Shown in pieces: positions 1 through 6,600 of a DNA stretch of 18,756 nt. The DNA lies in contig JAVBLF010000065.1 of NCBI GenBank assembly GCA_031553675.1, positions 1 to 18,756 of the forward strand, written 5' to 3'. Position numbers and translations under genes: made by a program. The notes below the pieces were generated by a model that had not been told where the DNA came from, searched no databases, and worked only from the letters and a program-made list of their open reading frames with translations. Source of the stretch: JAVBLF01 sp031553675 (lineage in GTDB: Bacteria > Bacillota > Clostridia > Christensenellales > CALWSW01). Positions within the stretch are counted from its first letter, which is position 1, and each line of letters begins with the position of its first letter.

Positions 1-2
1 AG

Positions 3-581
3 AACGGGTATGACAAGTACGGCTACAACCGCCAAGGTTACGACAAACACGGTTACAACAAAGCCGGTTACGACAAGTACGGCTGCGACCGCAACGGTTA
101 TGACAAGTACGGCTATGACCGCAACGGCTTCGACAAGAACGGCTACAACAAGGCCGGTTACGACAAGTACGGCTACAACAAGGCCGGTTATGACAAGTAC
201 GGCTACAACAAGGCCGGCTATGACAAGTACGGCTACAACAAAGCCGGCTATGACAAGTACGGCTGCGATCGCAAAGGCTACGACAAACACGGCTACGATC
301 GCGACGGCTATGATCGCCACGGCTATGACCGACATGGCTGCGATCGCAACGGATACGATCGCGATGGTTACAACCGCGATGGTTACAACCGCGACGGCTA
401 CAACCGGCACGGCTACGATCGAAACGGCTATGATCGCAACGGCCGCGACAAGAACGGCAACGGCCGTGGCTCCGGGCGAGGCGATCACGGCGGTCGGGGG
501 CACGACGACGGTTACCTCGACGGCGACAAAGACAAGGGAGGCAAAGGCCGCGGTGGCCTGGGAAGCAGCTATACCGGCTAA
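3..581 (+). CDS. C-terminal part of a Tyr/Asp/Lys/Gly pentapeptide-repeat protein (5' end outside window)
   Basis: The frame is open from the left edge and ends at TAA 579-581, giving 192 visible residues; the start lies outside the window. Residues 3-152 are about 30 back-to-back five-residue units of the form [Y/C/F]-[D/N]-[K/R]-x-G, typically YDKYG alternating with YNKAG and later YDRDG or YDRHG. The tail is Gly/Arg/Asp/Lys-rich and ends in GSSYTG. No catalytic motif, membrane segment or signal peptide is visible. The regular period, alternating acidic and basic residues and conserved Gly favour this frame over the Thr/Ala-rich frame +1 reading. I do not recognise a named family. A structural, surface, spore-coat or ion-binding role is only a guess from composition. 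A terminator hairpin follows 54 nt after the stop. Confidence 0.75.
   Translation, partial: NGYDKYGYNRQGYDKHGYNKAGYDKYGCDRNGYDKYGYDRNGFDKNGYNKAGYDKYGYNKAGYDKYGYNKAGYDKYGYNKAGYDKYGCDRKGYDKHGYDRDGYDRHGYDRHGCDRNGYDRDGYNRDGYNRDGYNRHGYDRNGYDRNGRDKNGNGRGSGRGDHGGRGHDDGYLDGDKDKGGKGRGGLGSSYTG
9..458 (+). repeat. Tandem 15-bp coding repeat with 30-bp higher-order units
   Basis: The DNA repeats every 15 bp (five codons). Between 141 and 260 four successive 30-bp units encoding GYNKAGYDKY are nearly identical at the nucleotide level, which suggests recent duplication by slippage or recombination. Flanking units are more diverged and shift from Lys-rich to Arg-rich at about position 260. Confidence 0.9.
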
Positions 582-634
582 AGATCGGCAAACACGCCAA
601 ACCCCCTCACTCTTCCTCACTCCAGGGCTCGCAA

Positions 635-668
635 AAAGGAGAACCCCCATGCTCGGGGGTTCTCCTTT
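635..668. terminator. Bidirectional intrinsic terminator between convergent genes
   Basis: A 14-bp perfect stem (635-648 with 655-668) encloses a 6-nt loop. On the minus strand the stem is extended by a run of five T; on the plus strand the 3' arm ends TTT then GTTCT. It lies between the plus-strand repeat-protein gene and the minus-strand amidase gene and can serve both. Confidence 0.85.
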
Positions 669-687
669 GTTCTGGCGCAGCAAACGG

Positions 688-1425
688 TCACTTCTTCTTC
701 GGGAAGCAGTTGACGATCCCTTCGACGAGGCCGCTGACGATCTTCTCCTGGAACTTGGCGTCAACTAGCTTCTTTTCGTCCTCGGCGTTCGACAAAAAGC
801 CCATTTCGATGTTGCAGATCGGCACAGTCGACCAGTTGAATCCGGTTTGGTCGTCGCGTTTTTTCACGCCGCGATCCTTCATGCCGGTGGCTTTGATGTA
901 GGCGTTGTAGATCGTCGTGCCGTAGCGGAGGCTGTCCTTTTCGATCGCTTTGCAATGCGGTCCGCTGGGCACGAGCATCGAAGCGCCGCGCACCGAACTG
1001 TCGTCATTGCCGTCGCAGTGGAGACGCAGGACGAGATCGACCTTTTTCTCGTTCATCATTTTGGCGCGCTCGACATTGGAAATATTGACGTCGGCCTTGG
1101 TGCGGGTCAAGACGACGGTCGCGCCCTCGGCTTTGAGCGCCTTTTGCAGTGCGAGACCCACGGCCAGATTGATCTCGTGCTCGGGCTTCTTGGTTTTTTT
1201 GCCCTGGGTGCCCGAGGAGACTTTCGCTTTTTTCGTCTTGGACTTGGGCGCGTTGGGTTCGGTATCGTGGTTGCCCTTTTTTTGGTGGCCGGGATCGAGT
1301 CCGATCGTCACACCGGCCAGACGGCCTGGTTTCGCGGCGGCATGGGCAAACCCGGCCGGAAGGAGGGAAAGGAGCAGGATCAGCGCTGTCAGCAGTGACA
1401 GCCATGAAAGCCGTTTCGATTTCAT
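688..1425 (-). CDS. Secreted N-acetylmuramoyl-L-alanine amidase (Amidase_3)
   Basis: A 245-residue exported zinc amidase that cleaves the MurNAc-L-Ala bond of peptidoglycan. Residues 1-30 are a signal peptide (Lys/Arg start, Leu-rich core, cleavage near AHAAA). The catalytic domain begins at IGLDPGH (zinc ligand His47), continues with Glu84 in EINL, His136 in LHCDGN, and Glu207 in NIEMGFLSN, the conserved Glu near the C-terminus of Amidase_3 enzymes. A Lys-rich insertion (about 60-80) sits between the first two ligands. No SPOR, SH3 or LysM wall-binding domain is present. The ATG follows a GAGGAG ribosome site overlapping the proA stop, 10 nt upstream, so the two are probably co-transcribed and translationally coupled. 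The family includes germination, sporulation and cell-separation amidases; which role applies cannot be told from the sequence. Confidence 0.93.
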   Translation of the reverse strand: MKSKRLSWLSLLTALILLLSLLPAGFAHAAAKPGRLAGVTIGLDPGHQKKGNHDTEPNAPKSKTKKAKVSSGTQGKKTKKPEHEINLAVGLALQKALKAEGATVVLTRTKADVNISNVERAKMMNEKKVDLVLRLHCDGNDDSSVRGASMLVPSGPHCKAIEKDSLRYGTTIYNAYIKATGMKDRGVKKRDDQTGFNWSTVPICNIEMGFLSNAEDEKKLVDAKFQEKIVSGLVEGIVNCFPKKK

Positions 1426-1435
1426 GCGTGTCTCC

Positions 1436-2677
1436 TCAGCGGATTTGTCCGTCGCCGTAGATGCAGTATTTGACGGACGTCATCTCGCGCAAGCCCATCG
1501 GCCCGCGGGCGTGGAGTTTTTGTGTCGAGATCCCGATCTCGGCGCCAAAGCCGAATTCCTCGCCATCGGTGAAGCGTGTGGAGGCGTTGACGTAGACGCA
1601 GGCCGCGTCGATTTCGTTCAAAAAACGTTGGGCGAGCGTGTAGTTTTCCGTGACGATCGCCTCGGAATGGCGGGTGCCGTGGGCGTTGATGTGGCTAACC
1701 GCTTCGTCGAAACTGTCAACCACCTTGACGCCAAGGATGTAGTCGGCCCATTCGGTGTACCAGTCCTCTGTCGTGGCCGGCGTCGCCCAGGGGATGAGCG
1801 CGCAGGCCGCCTTGTCTCCACGGATCTCGACGCCCTTGGCGCGCAGGGGTTCCGCGGCGAGGCCGAGGAAGCGCTCGGCGATCGGCCGCGACACGAGGAG
1901 CTTTTCGGCGGCGTTGCAGACCGACGGCCGGCTGCATTTGGCGTTGATCACGATGCGTAGGGCACGGTCGAGGTCGGCATCCGTCTCGACAAAGACATGG
2001 CAGTTGCCGGTACCCGTTTCGATGACGGGCACGTTGGCGTTTTCGACGACGCTCTTGATCAGGCCGGGGCCGCCGCGCGGAATCAGCACGTCGATCGCGC
2101 CGCTGGCCTTCATCATCGCGAAGGCGCTGTCGCGGCTCGTGTCCTCGACGAGGTTGATCGTGCCCGCGGGAAGACCGGCTTCGAGCGCCGCTGCCGTCAA
2201 TGCTTCGACGATCGCCGTGTTGGAGGCGATCGCTTCTTTGCCGCCGCGCAAGACCGACACGTTGCCCGACTTGAGGCAGATGCCTGCTGCGTCGGCGGTG
2301 ACGTTGGGTCGGGCCTCGTAGATGATGCCGACGACGCCCAGCGGCACACGGCGCTTGGCGATCAAAAGGCCGTTCGGACGTTTGATCATCTCGTCCGCGC
2401 CGCCGACCGGATCGGGCAACGCGGCGAGCTTGCGGAGTCCTTCCGCCATGCCGGCCACTCGCCCCTCGTCAAGCAAAAGGCGGTCGATCATCGCGCGTTT
2501 CATGCCGCTATCGCGGGCATGCTTGAGGTCGGTCTCGTTGGCTTCGAGTATGGCGGGCGTGCGTTCGATGAGCGCGTCCGCCATCGCGAGAAGTGCGGCA
2601 TCTTTTTGTGCCGCCGTCGCCGTCATCAGCGCATAGGACGCGATTTTGGCGCGGCTGAGCATGTTCGCGAAATCCAT
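1436..2677 (-). CDS. proA: Glutamate-5-semialdehyde dehydrogenase (gamma-glutamyl phosphate reductase)
   Basis: Second enzyme of proline synthesis: NADPH-dependent reduction of gamma-glutamyl phosphate to glutamate semialdehyde in the cytosol. The 413-residue protein matches the usual family length (about 415). Visible hallmarks are PLGVVGIIYEARPNVTAD (112-129), KSGNVSVLRGGKEA (136-149), IPRGGPGLI (199-207), ETGTGNCH (220-227) and the catalytic Cys254 in SVCNAAEKLL. I chose ATG 2677 because GGAGG lies 7 nt upstream; a longer in-frame reading to 2740 would run through the promoter. Glutamate 5-kinase (proB), often adjacent, is not in the window; instead a cell-wall amidase gene follows by 10 nt. 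Confidence 0.97.
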   Translation of the reverse strand: MDFANMLSRAKIASYALMTATAAQKDAALLAMADALIERTPAILEANETDLKHARDSGMKRAMIDRLLLDEGRVAGMAEGLRKLAALPDPVGGADEMIKRPNGLLIAKRRVPLGVVGIIYEARPNVTADAAGICLKSGNVSVLRGGKEAIASNTAIVEALTAAALEAGLPAGTINLVEDTSRDSAFAMMKASGAIDVLIPRGGPGLIKSVVENANVPVIETGTGNCHVFVETDADLDRALRIVINAKCSRPSVCNAAEKLLVSRPIAERFLGLAAEPLRAKGVEIRGDKAACALIPWATPATTEDWYTEWADYILGVKVVDSFDEAVSHINAHGTRHSEAIVTENYTLAQRFLNEIDAACVYVNASTRFTDGEEFGFGAEIGISTQKLHARGPMGLREMTSVKYCIYGDGQIR

Positions 2678-2704
2678 TTCGCCACCTCCGATCGTTGTAC
2701 CGTC

Positions 2705-2733
2705 AGTATACGACCGCACTGCGATGAAGTCAA
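2705..2733 (-). promoter_or_regulatory. Sigma-A type promoter for proA-amidase
   Basis: On the minus strand TTGACT (2728-2733) and TATACT (2705-2710) are 17 bp apart, each 5/6 to consensus, about 28 bp upstream of the proA start codon. Confidence 0.8.
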
Positions 2734-2840
2734 ACGGCAAGCGCAGTGCGTTTGCGCGCGTTCGCGCGATGGCGATTCGCGCTCGAGGGGGTTGCCAAAA
2801 CGCGTTTTAGAATGCATAGAAAAATAATATGCGAATCTTG

Positions 2841-2868
2841 TTGAATCCTGATGCTCCACTATGATAAT
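2841..2868 (+). promoter_or_regulatory. Possible promoter for the small exported protein gene
   Basis: TTGAAT (2841-2846) and GATAAT (2863-2868) are 16 bp apart in an AT-rich stretch about 45 bp before the ATG. An overlapping alternative is TTGTTG (2838-2843) with TATGAT (2860-2865), also 16 bp. Confidence 0.55.
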
Positions 2869-2910
2869 ATGTTACTAGATACACAAGGAAGCGGGGGAAG
2901 GCGCGTGAGG

Positions 2911-3285
2911 ATGAAGCGGGGTGCCAAACGCGTGCTCGCGTTGCTGATCGCCGCCACCTGCGTCGCGCTCGCCGTCACGTCGCTGCGTGCCAGCCTGCCC
3001 CTTAAACCCATGTTTCGCATGGACGGGCGGCTCTACGCCGAACAGGGCGCGATCGAACACGAGATCGACTTGCTGGCACTGCAACCTTCGATGTTAATCG
3101 GTGCGGAAACGACCGGTTATCCCCAGACAGACGGACAAGCACACGGCATCCGAACCGGTACACAGATCTACGCCGTCCGGAGCGATCGGCCCCTCTACAA
3201 GGAGGCGTCCGCCCCCGAAGACACCGCGTCGATCGCCGTCTACCGGAGCGGTAACACTTGGTACCTCTGCGCGATGAGCCGATAA
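2911..3285 (+). CDS. Small exported or membrane-anchored protein of unknown function
   Basis: A 124-residue protein with a basic N-terminus (MKRGAKR) and one hydrophobic segment (about residues 8-26), read as a signal peptide or anchor. The rest is soluble and ends with beta-like pieces: GIRTGTQIYAV, IAVYRSG and TWYLCAMSR. The pattern GTxIYxV...IAV...WYL recalls short single-domain secreted proteins of Bacillota, but I cannot name a family. Start chosen: ATG 2911, with a GGGGGAAGG stretch about 9 nt upstream; GTG 2905 is an in-frame alternative and ATG 2851 lies before the promoter elements. The gene stands alone between a promoter and a terminator hairpin. Confidence 0.7.
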   Translation: MKRGAKRVLALLIAATCVALAVTSLRASLPLKPMFRMDGRLYAEQGAIEHEIDLLALQPSMLIGAETTGYPQTDGQAHGIRTGTQIYAVRSDRPLYKEASAPEDTASIAVYRSGNTWYLCAMSR

Positions 3286-3352
3286 GACCGATTCTCGGGC
3301 GTTCGCCTTTGAATCGGTTCCAGACAGATAACAATGGGATTTGGTGTGAGCG

Positions 3353-3384
3353 AAAGGGCAAACGACTACGTGTCTTTGCCCTTT
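3353..3384. terminator. Bidirectional terminator hairpin
   Basis: AAAGGGCAAA (3353-3362) pairs with TTTGCCCTTT (3375-3384) around a 12-nt loop. It lies between the convergent small-protein gene and the minus-strand lipoprotein gene, with short T tracts on both strands. Confidence 0.7.
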
Positions 3385-3428
3385 TGGTTTGCCTTCGCGC
3401 CCCCTGGCCGGAGGGCTGGGCGGGATGA

Positions 3429-4508
3429 TTAGTGACAGATCTTGCAGGGCGTGTACCCAAGGATTTCGGCGGCGAAGAGGGCCATTTGGCGCGATCCTTC
3501 GGCGTATTGGCAGCCCGCTTCGTGGTAGCGCGCGCCCCCCTCGGTGACGTAGACAGCGCGGGGCATGTCGATTTCGGGATGGCGGTCGGAACCGCGTTCG
3601 CAGCGGACTTGGCCCGCCGCGTCGTGCAAACGCAGGGCGGGATCCGCGTAGGACGGCAGGCGGCAGAGCGCTTGCAGGTAGGCTTTCGTGTGCGCGGTGC
3701 ACAGCTCGAAAAAAGCGCCCGCCTCCAGGCCGATTTCGCGCTCGTCCAGCCGCACGACGAATACGCCGTCCTCGAAGTGCCATTCTTCCGCGCGCCCTCC
3801 GATGGCGTTCAGCCACGCCGCTTCGAGATGGGCAACGGCCGTCGCCTCGTCGGGGTAGCTCACCGACCACTGTGACAGCAGATAGCGCCCGCCGTCCTCG
3901 CGTTCGTAGGCGGGAGGGGCTGGGAGCGCTTGGCCGTGCGCGCCGAACAGCGCCGAAAAGCCCGCTTCCTGCGGGTGTTCCGGGTCGTCGGGCAGGTAAC
4001 ACGCTTCGAGCAGCATCCTTTGCGCGGGCAAAGCGCCGGGCAACTCGAACTTGCACGTCACGCGCTTGCCTTGTGCCGCAGCGTAACGGATCTGGCCGCC
4101 ACCGTCGCCGTTCGCGTCGGTCCAGCGCAACCAAAGCTTGACGCTCGCGCCGTCGGGCAGCGAGGTAAAAATCTGGGTCTTGGCGGGATCCCAGGGCGTA
4201 TACGGATCGACGAGAAAGGCTTCGCGATCGAAGGGCGGCGCGACGTCGAGCTGCGAAGGCATGGCAACAGGACGCAGCGGCGCGATCGTCGCGTCGGGGG
4301 CTGCTTCGAGCCAGGTTGGGGCGGGCGGCGAGACGTTCTTGCCTTCGCGCGTTTCGCCGACCGGCGATGCCGTCACGGACGCGTCGGATGCCTCGCCCTC
4401 GAACACGCGAAAACGATCTTCTCCCCGGCACGCCGTCAATAGCCCCAAAACGACGAACGCCACGCTTGCGATCGCCCAAGCTTTTGGCTTGCGTTCACAA
4501 CGCTCCAT
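3429..4508 (-). CDS. Lipoprotein with a C-terminal Cys/His (Ada-like) motif
   Basis: A 359-residue protein with a lipoprotein signal: basic start, hydrophobic core, and lipobox LTAC with Cys27 as the lipidated residue, so it should sit on the outer face of the membrane. Residues 30-100 are Pro/Ala/Ser-rich and probably flexible. A middle region of unknown fold follows. The last 40 residues form YHEAGCQYAEGS...GYTPCKICH, with His329, Cys333, Cys355 and Cys358 spaced like a small zinc site; the same pattern occurs as a C-terminal tag on several secreted proteins of Bacillota. The ATG has AAGGAGG 11 nt upstream. It has its own divergent promoter and a terminator, hence probably a single-gene unit. 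Function unknown; metal binding is inferred from the Cys/His spacing only. Confidence 0.85.
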   Translation of the reverse strand: MERCERKPKAWAIASVAFVVLGLLTACRGEDRFRVFEGEASDASVTASPVGETREGKNVSPPAPTWLEAAPDATIAPLRPVAMPSQLDVAPPFDREAFLVDPYTPWDPAKTQIFTSLPDGASVKLWLRWTDANGDGGGQIRYAAAQGKRVTCKFELPGALPAQRMLLEACYLPDDPEHPQEAGFSALFGAHGQALPAPPAYEREDGGRYLLSQWSVSYPDEATAVAHLEAAWLNAIGGRAEEWHFEDGVFVVRLDEREIGLEAGAFFELCTAHTKAYLQALCRLPSYADPALRLHDAAGQVRCERGSDRHPEIDMPRAVYVTEGGARYHEAGCQYAEGSRQMALFAAEILGYTPCKICH

Positions 4509-4534
4509 GCTGCTTGCATCCTCCTTTTCTGTCC

Positions 4535-4564
4535 ATTGTAGTCGATCTTTGTCGCATGCGGCAA
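4535..4564 (-). promoter_or_regulatory. Promoter for the lipoprotein gene
   Basis: Minus-strand TTGCCG (4559-4564) and TACAAT (4535-4540), 18 bp apart, about 27 bp upstream of the start codon. It diverges from the promoter at 4590-4618. Confidence 0.6.
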
Positions 4565-4589
4565 GAAGCGATCGATTGCCGCGCGATCA

Positions 4590-4618
4590 TGGTCAAGCGT
4601 TCGCGCTTGTGCTATCAT
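4590..4618 (+). promoter_or_regulatory. Extended -10 promoter for the M24 peptidase gene
   Basis: TGTGC directly precedes TATCAT (4613-4618); a weak -35 TGGTCA (4590-4595) is 17 bp away. The TGTGC+TATAAT-like block recurs at three other promoters in the window. Confidence 0.6.
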
Positions 4619-4667
4619 AATGGGATAAACAAAGCGCGTCGATGGACGCGCAAGGGGAGGCATGCCG

Positions 4668-5858
4668 GTGACAAGATCGGAACAAGCAAAAGCCATCGCG
4701 GCGGATCTGCCGCTGCGTCACGAAAAAATGCGCCGCATCCTGCGCGAAAACGGCGTGGATGCCGCGATCCTGACATCCAACGCCAACCTCGTCTACGCGG
4801 CGGGAACGGTGATCGATGGTTACGTCTACCTGCCGGCCGACGGCAATGCGGTCGTTTTTTTGCGTTCGGGTACGCCCCTCGTCGACGATGCGCAGATCGT
4901 GCGCATCGCCCGTCCCGAGATGATCCCGCAGGTCTTGGGCGACACCGGAGCAGCGCTGCCCAAGCGCATCGCGCTCGAGGCGGACGAAATCTCCCATCGC
5001 GAATGGGCACGGCTGTCCAAACTTTTCCCCGACGCCGACTGCGCCGACCTGTCGGTGGGCCGTCTGGCGCGCGCCGTCAAGACTGAATTCGAGATCGCGA
5101 TGATCGAGGCCGACGGCCTGCGGCACGCCGCCTTCTACGACCGGCTGCCCGCGTTCTACCGCCCAGGCATGAGCGACCTCGCCTTCCAAGCGGCACTCGA
5201 ACACGAACTGCGCCTCGACGGTTGGCAGGGCGCATTCCGAACCTTCGGCTTCCGCATGGAGTGCATACCGGGCACGGTTTTGGCAGGCGACAATGCCTGC
5301 GCCGCCGGTCCCTATGACTACGCGCTGGGCGGCCAGGGCCTTACCCATGCCTATCCGCTGGGGGCTCGTGGTGACGTCATGCCCGAAGGCGTGTCGGTCA
5401 TGGTCGATCTGTCCGGCACCTACAGCGGTTACCCGATCGACCTCACCCGCACCTATTCGGTCGGCAAACTCAGCGATCGCGCGTATGAACTGCATGAAAT
5501 CGCACGCGAGATCCTGCATGAAACCGCCGAAATGGGCCAACCCGGAACGCCATGCAGCGCGCTCTACGAAAAGGCGCAGGCGATCGTCACGCGTTACCAC
5601 GTCGAGGCGTACTTCATGGGCTGCGAAAAACAGGCCAAATTCATCGGCCACGGCACCGGACTCGAGATCAACGAGCTGCCGGTGATCACAGGCAAGTACA
5701 AAGCGCCGCTCGAAGTCGGCAATGTCATCGCGCTGGAGCCAAAGTTTGCGTTGCCCGGCGTCGGCGCGCTGGGTTGTGAAAACAGCTACGTCGTCACAGC
5801 CCGCGGACTGAAGTGCCTCACGTCCTGCGCTGAATCGATCGTCGATCTCTTGGGATAA
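4668..5858 (+). CDS. M24 family metallopeptidase (Xaa-Pro aminopeptidase-like)
   Basis: A cytosolic creatinase/prolidase-fold peptidase of 396 residues. The N-terminal lobe (about 15-130) precedes the pita-bread catalytic domain. All five metal ligands can be placed: Asp247 (MVDLSGTYSGY), Asp258 (PIDLTRT), His328 (GHGTGLEI), Glu357 (ALEPKF) and Glu371 (GCENSYVV). Such enzymes release N-terminal residues before proline, though this 'GHGTGLE' subgroup is poorly characterised and the substrate is unknown. GTG 4668 is preferred: GGGGAGG lies 7 nt upstream, whereas ATG 4662 is only 1 nt from it; the end is the same. The downstream DUF2284 gene follows after 69 nt on the same strand. Confidence 0.9.
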   Translation: MTRSEQAKAIAADLPLRHEKMRRILRENGVDAAILTSNANLVYAAGTVIDGYVYLPADGNAVVFLRSGTPLVDDAQIVRIARPEMIPQVLGDTGAALPKRIALEADEISHREWARLSKLFPDADCADLSVGRLARAVKTEFEIAMIEADGLRHAAFYDRLPAFYRPGMSDLAFQAALEHELRLDGWQGAFRTFGFRMECIPGTVLAGDNACAAGPYDYALGGQGLTHAYPLGARGDVMPEGVSVMVDLSGTYSGYPIDLTRTYSVGKLSDRAYELHEIAREILHETAEMGQPGTPCSALYEKAQAIVTRYHVEAYFMGCEKQAKFIGHGTGLEINELPVITGKYKAPLEVGNVIALEPKFALPGVGALGCENSYVVTARGLKCLTSCAESIVDLLG

Positions 5859-5879
5859 AGCGCAACGGAAGAATACAAA

Positions 5880-5915
5880 CGTAAGAAGCATAAGAAACGC
5901 AAGAAACGTAAGAAG
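5880..5915 (+). repeat. Four tandem 9-bp purine-rich repeats
   Basis: CGTAAGAAG, CATAAGAAA, CGCAAGAAA and CGTAAGAAG follow one another directly in the gap between the M24 and DUF2284 genes, ending 12 nt before the start codon. The first and last copies are identical. Confidence 0.85.
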
Positions 5916-5927
5916 GGAAGGCAAACC

Positions 5928-6467
5928 ATGGAAGAAAGGGAACAATGGCTGAGTCTGGCAAAAGAAGGCGGTTTTGAATCCGCCGCACCCCTCGACGCGG
6001 CGGCGCTCGACTTCATGCCCGAAGTGCGCGACATGTGCTCGGCCGACCGCTGCCACCAGTACAACAAAAATTGGGCTTGCCCACCAGCCTGTGGCACGGT
6101 TGACGAGTGCGCCGAACGCGCGGCCTCCTTCAAGGAAGGTTTGATCGTTCAGACCGTCGGCGACGTCGAAGATTCCTTTGACTTCGAAAACATGATGGCG
6201 ATCGCCGAAACCCACAAAGATCGTTTTTTGGCCCTGCGCGACAAGCTGCGCGAAAACTACCCCGACCTCCTCGCGATGGGCGCGGGCGGCTGCTCGATCT
6301 GCTCGACCTGCACCTACCCCGACAAACCCTGCCGTTTCCCCGACAAGGCCATCCCCTCGATGGAGGCCTATGGCCTGCTCGTCAACGCCGTCTGCACGCG
6401 CTCCGGCCTCGCCTACAACTACGGCACCGGAAAGCTCGCGTATACGTCGTGTTATCTGCTCAAGTGA
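5928..6467 (+). CDS. DUF2284 Cys-rich, predicted metal-binding protein
   Basis: A 179-residue soluble protein with two cysteine clusters: Cys37, Cys42, Cys51 and Cys55 in a C-x4-C...W-x-CPPxCG arrangement, and Cys122, Cys125, Cys128 and Cys135 followed by PSMEAYG. This layout, with the CTYPDKPCRFP segment, is that of the DUF2284 family, for which metal or Fe-S binding is predicted but no reaction is established as far as I know. The family's usual length (about 170-200) is matched, so the gene looks complete. GGGAAGG lies 6 nt before the ATG. It probably shares a transcript with the upstream peptidase gene; a GC-rich hairpin follows the stop. Confidence 0.88.
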   Translation: MEEREQWLSLAKEGGFESAAPLDAAALDFMPEVRDMCSADRCHQYNKNWACPPACGTVDECAERAASFKEGLIVQTVGDVEDSFDFENMMAIAETHKDRFLALRDKLRENYPDLLAMGAGGCSICSTCTYPDKPCRFPDKAIPSMEAYGLLVNAVCTRSGLAYNYGTGKLAYTSCYLLK

Positions 6468-6472
6468 CGCTT

Positions 6473-6497
6473 TTTGGGGGGATATCATCCCCCCAAA
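6473..6497. other. GC-rich hairpin after DUF2284 gene, no U-tract
   Basis: An 11-bp perfect stem (6473-6483 with 6487-6497, six G:C pairs in a row) with an ATC loop starts 5 nt after the stop codon. The 3' arm ends in AAA on the plus strand and AAAAA on the minus strand, so it is not a standard intrinsic terminator; mRNA 3'-end protection is possible. Confidence 0.7.
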
Positions 6498-6518
6498 CCT
6501 CCAACCAAAGAGGTCAAG

Positions 6519-6582
6519 CCTCGCGCTAAGCGCTCAGCTCCGGTGCGTTGAAGCTGTTCGCTTCCACCCCTTTGGAATCTCT
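6519..6582 (+). repeat. Diverged copy of the intergenic repeat also found at 16587-16818
   Basis: The segment 6547-6582 matches 16783-16818 at 32 of 36 positions. The left part (CTCGCGCTAAGCGCTC) resembles the CTCGCGCAGGCGCTC start of the 72-bp units, but the long GAATTGCACA hairpin is missing here. It includes a small hairpin GAAGC-TGTTC-GCTTC (6550-6564). The copy ends 18 nt before the TTG start of the next gene. Confidence 0.75.
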
Positions 6583-6600
6583 TTCTGGAAGATTTGCGCA

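Noticed and set aside
10..768. Open frame encoding a Thr/Ala/Met-rich 252-residue protein
   Set aside because: It is the shifted reading of the pentapeptide array, lacks a ribosome site and runs across a terminator into the antisense of the amidase gene.
4593..6488. 631-codon minus-strand open frame
   Set aside because: Antisense to the M24 and DUF2284 genes, whose conserved motifs are clear; composition (Val/Arg/Gly/Asp-rich) is typical of GC-rich shadow frames.
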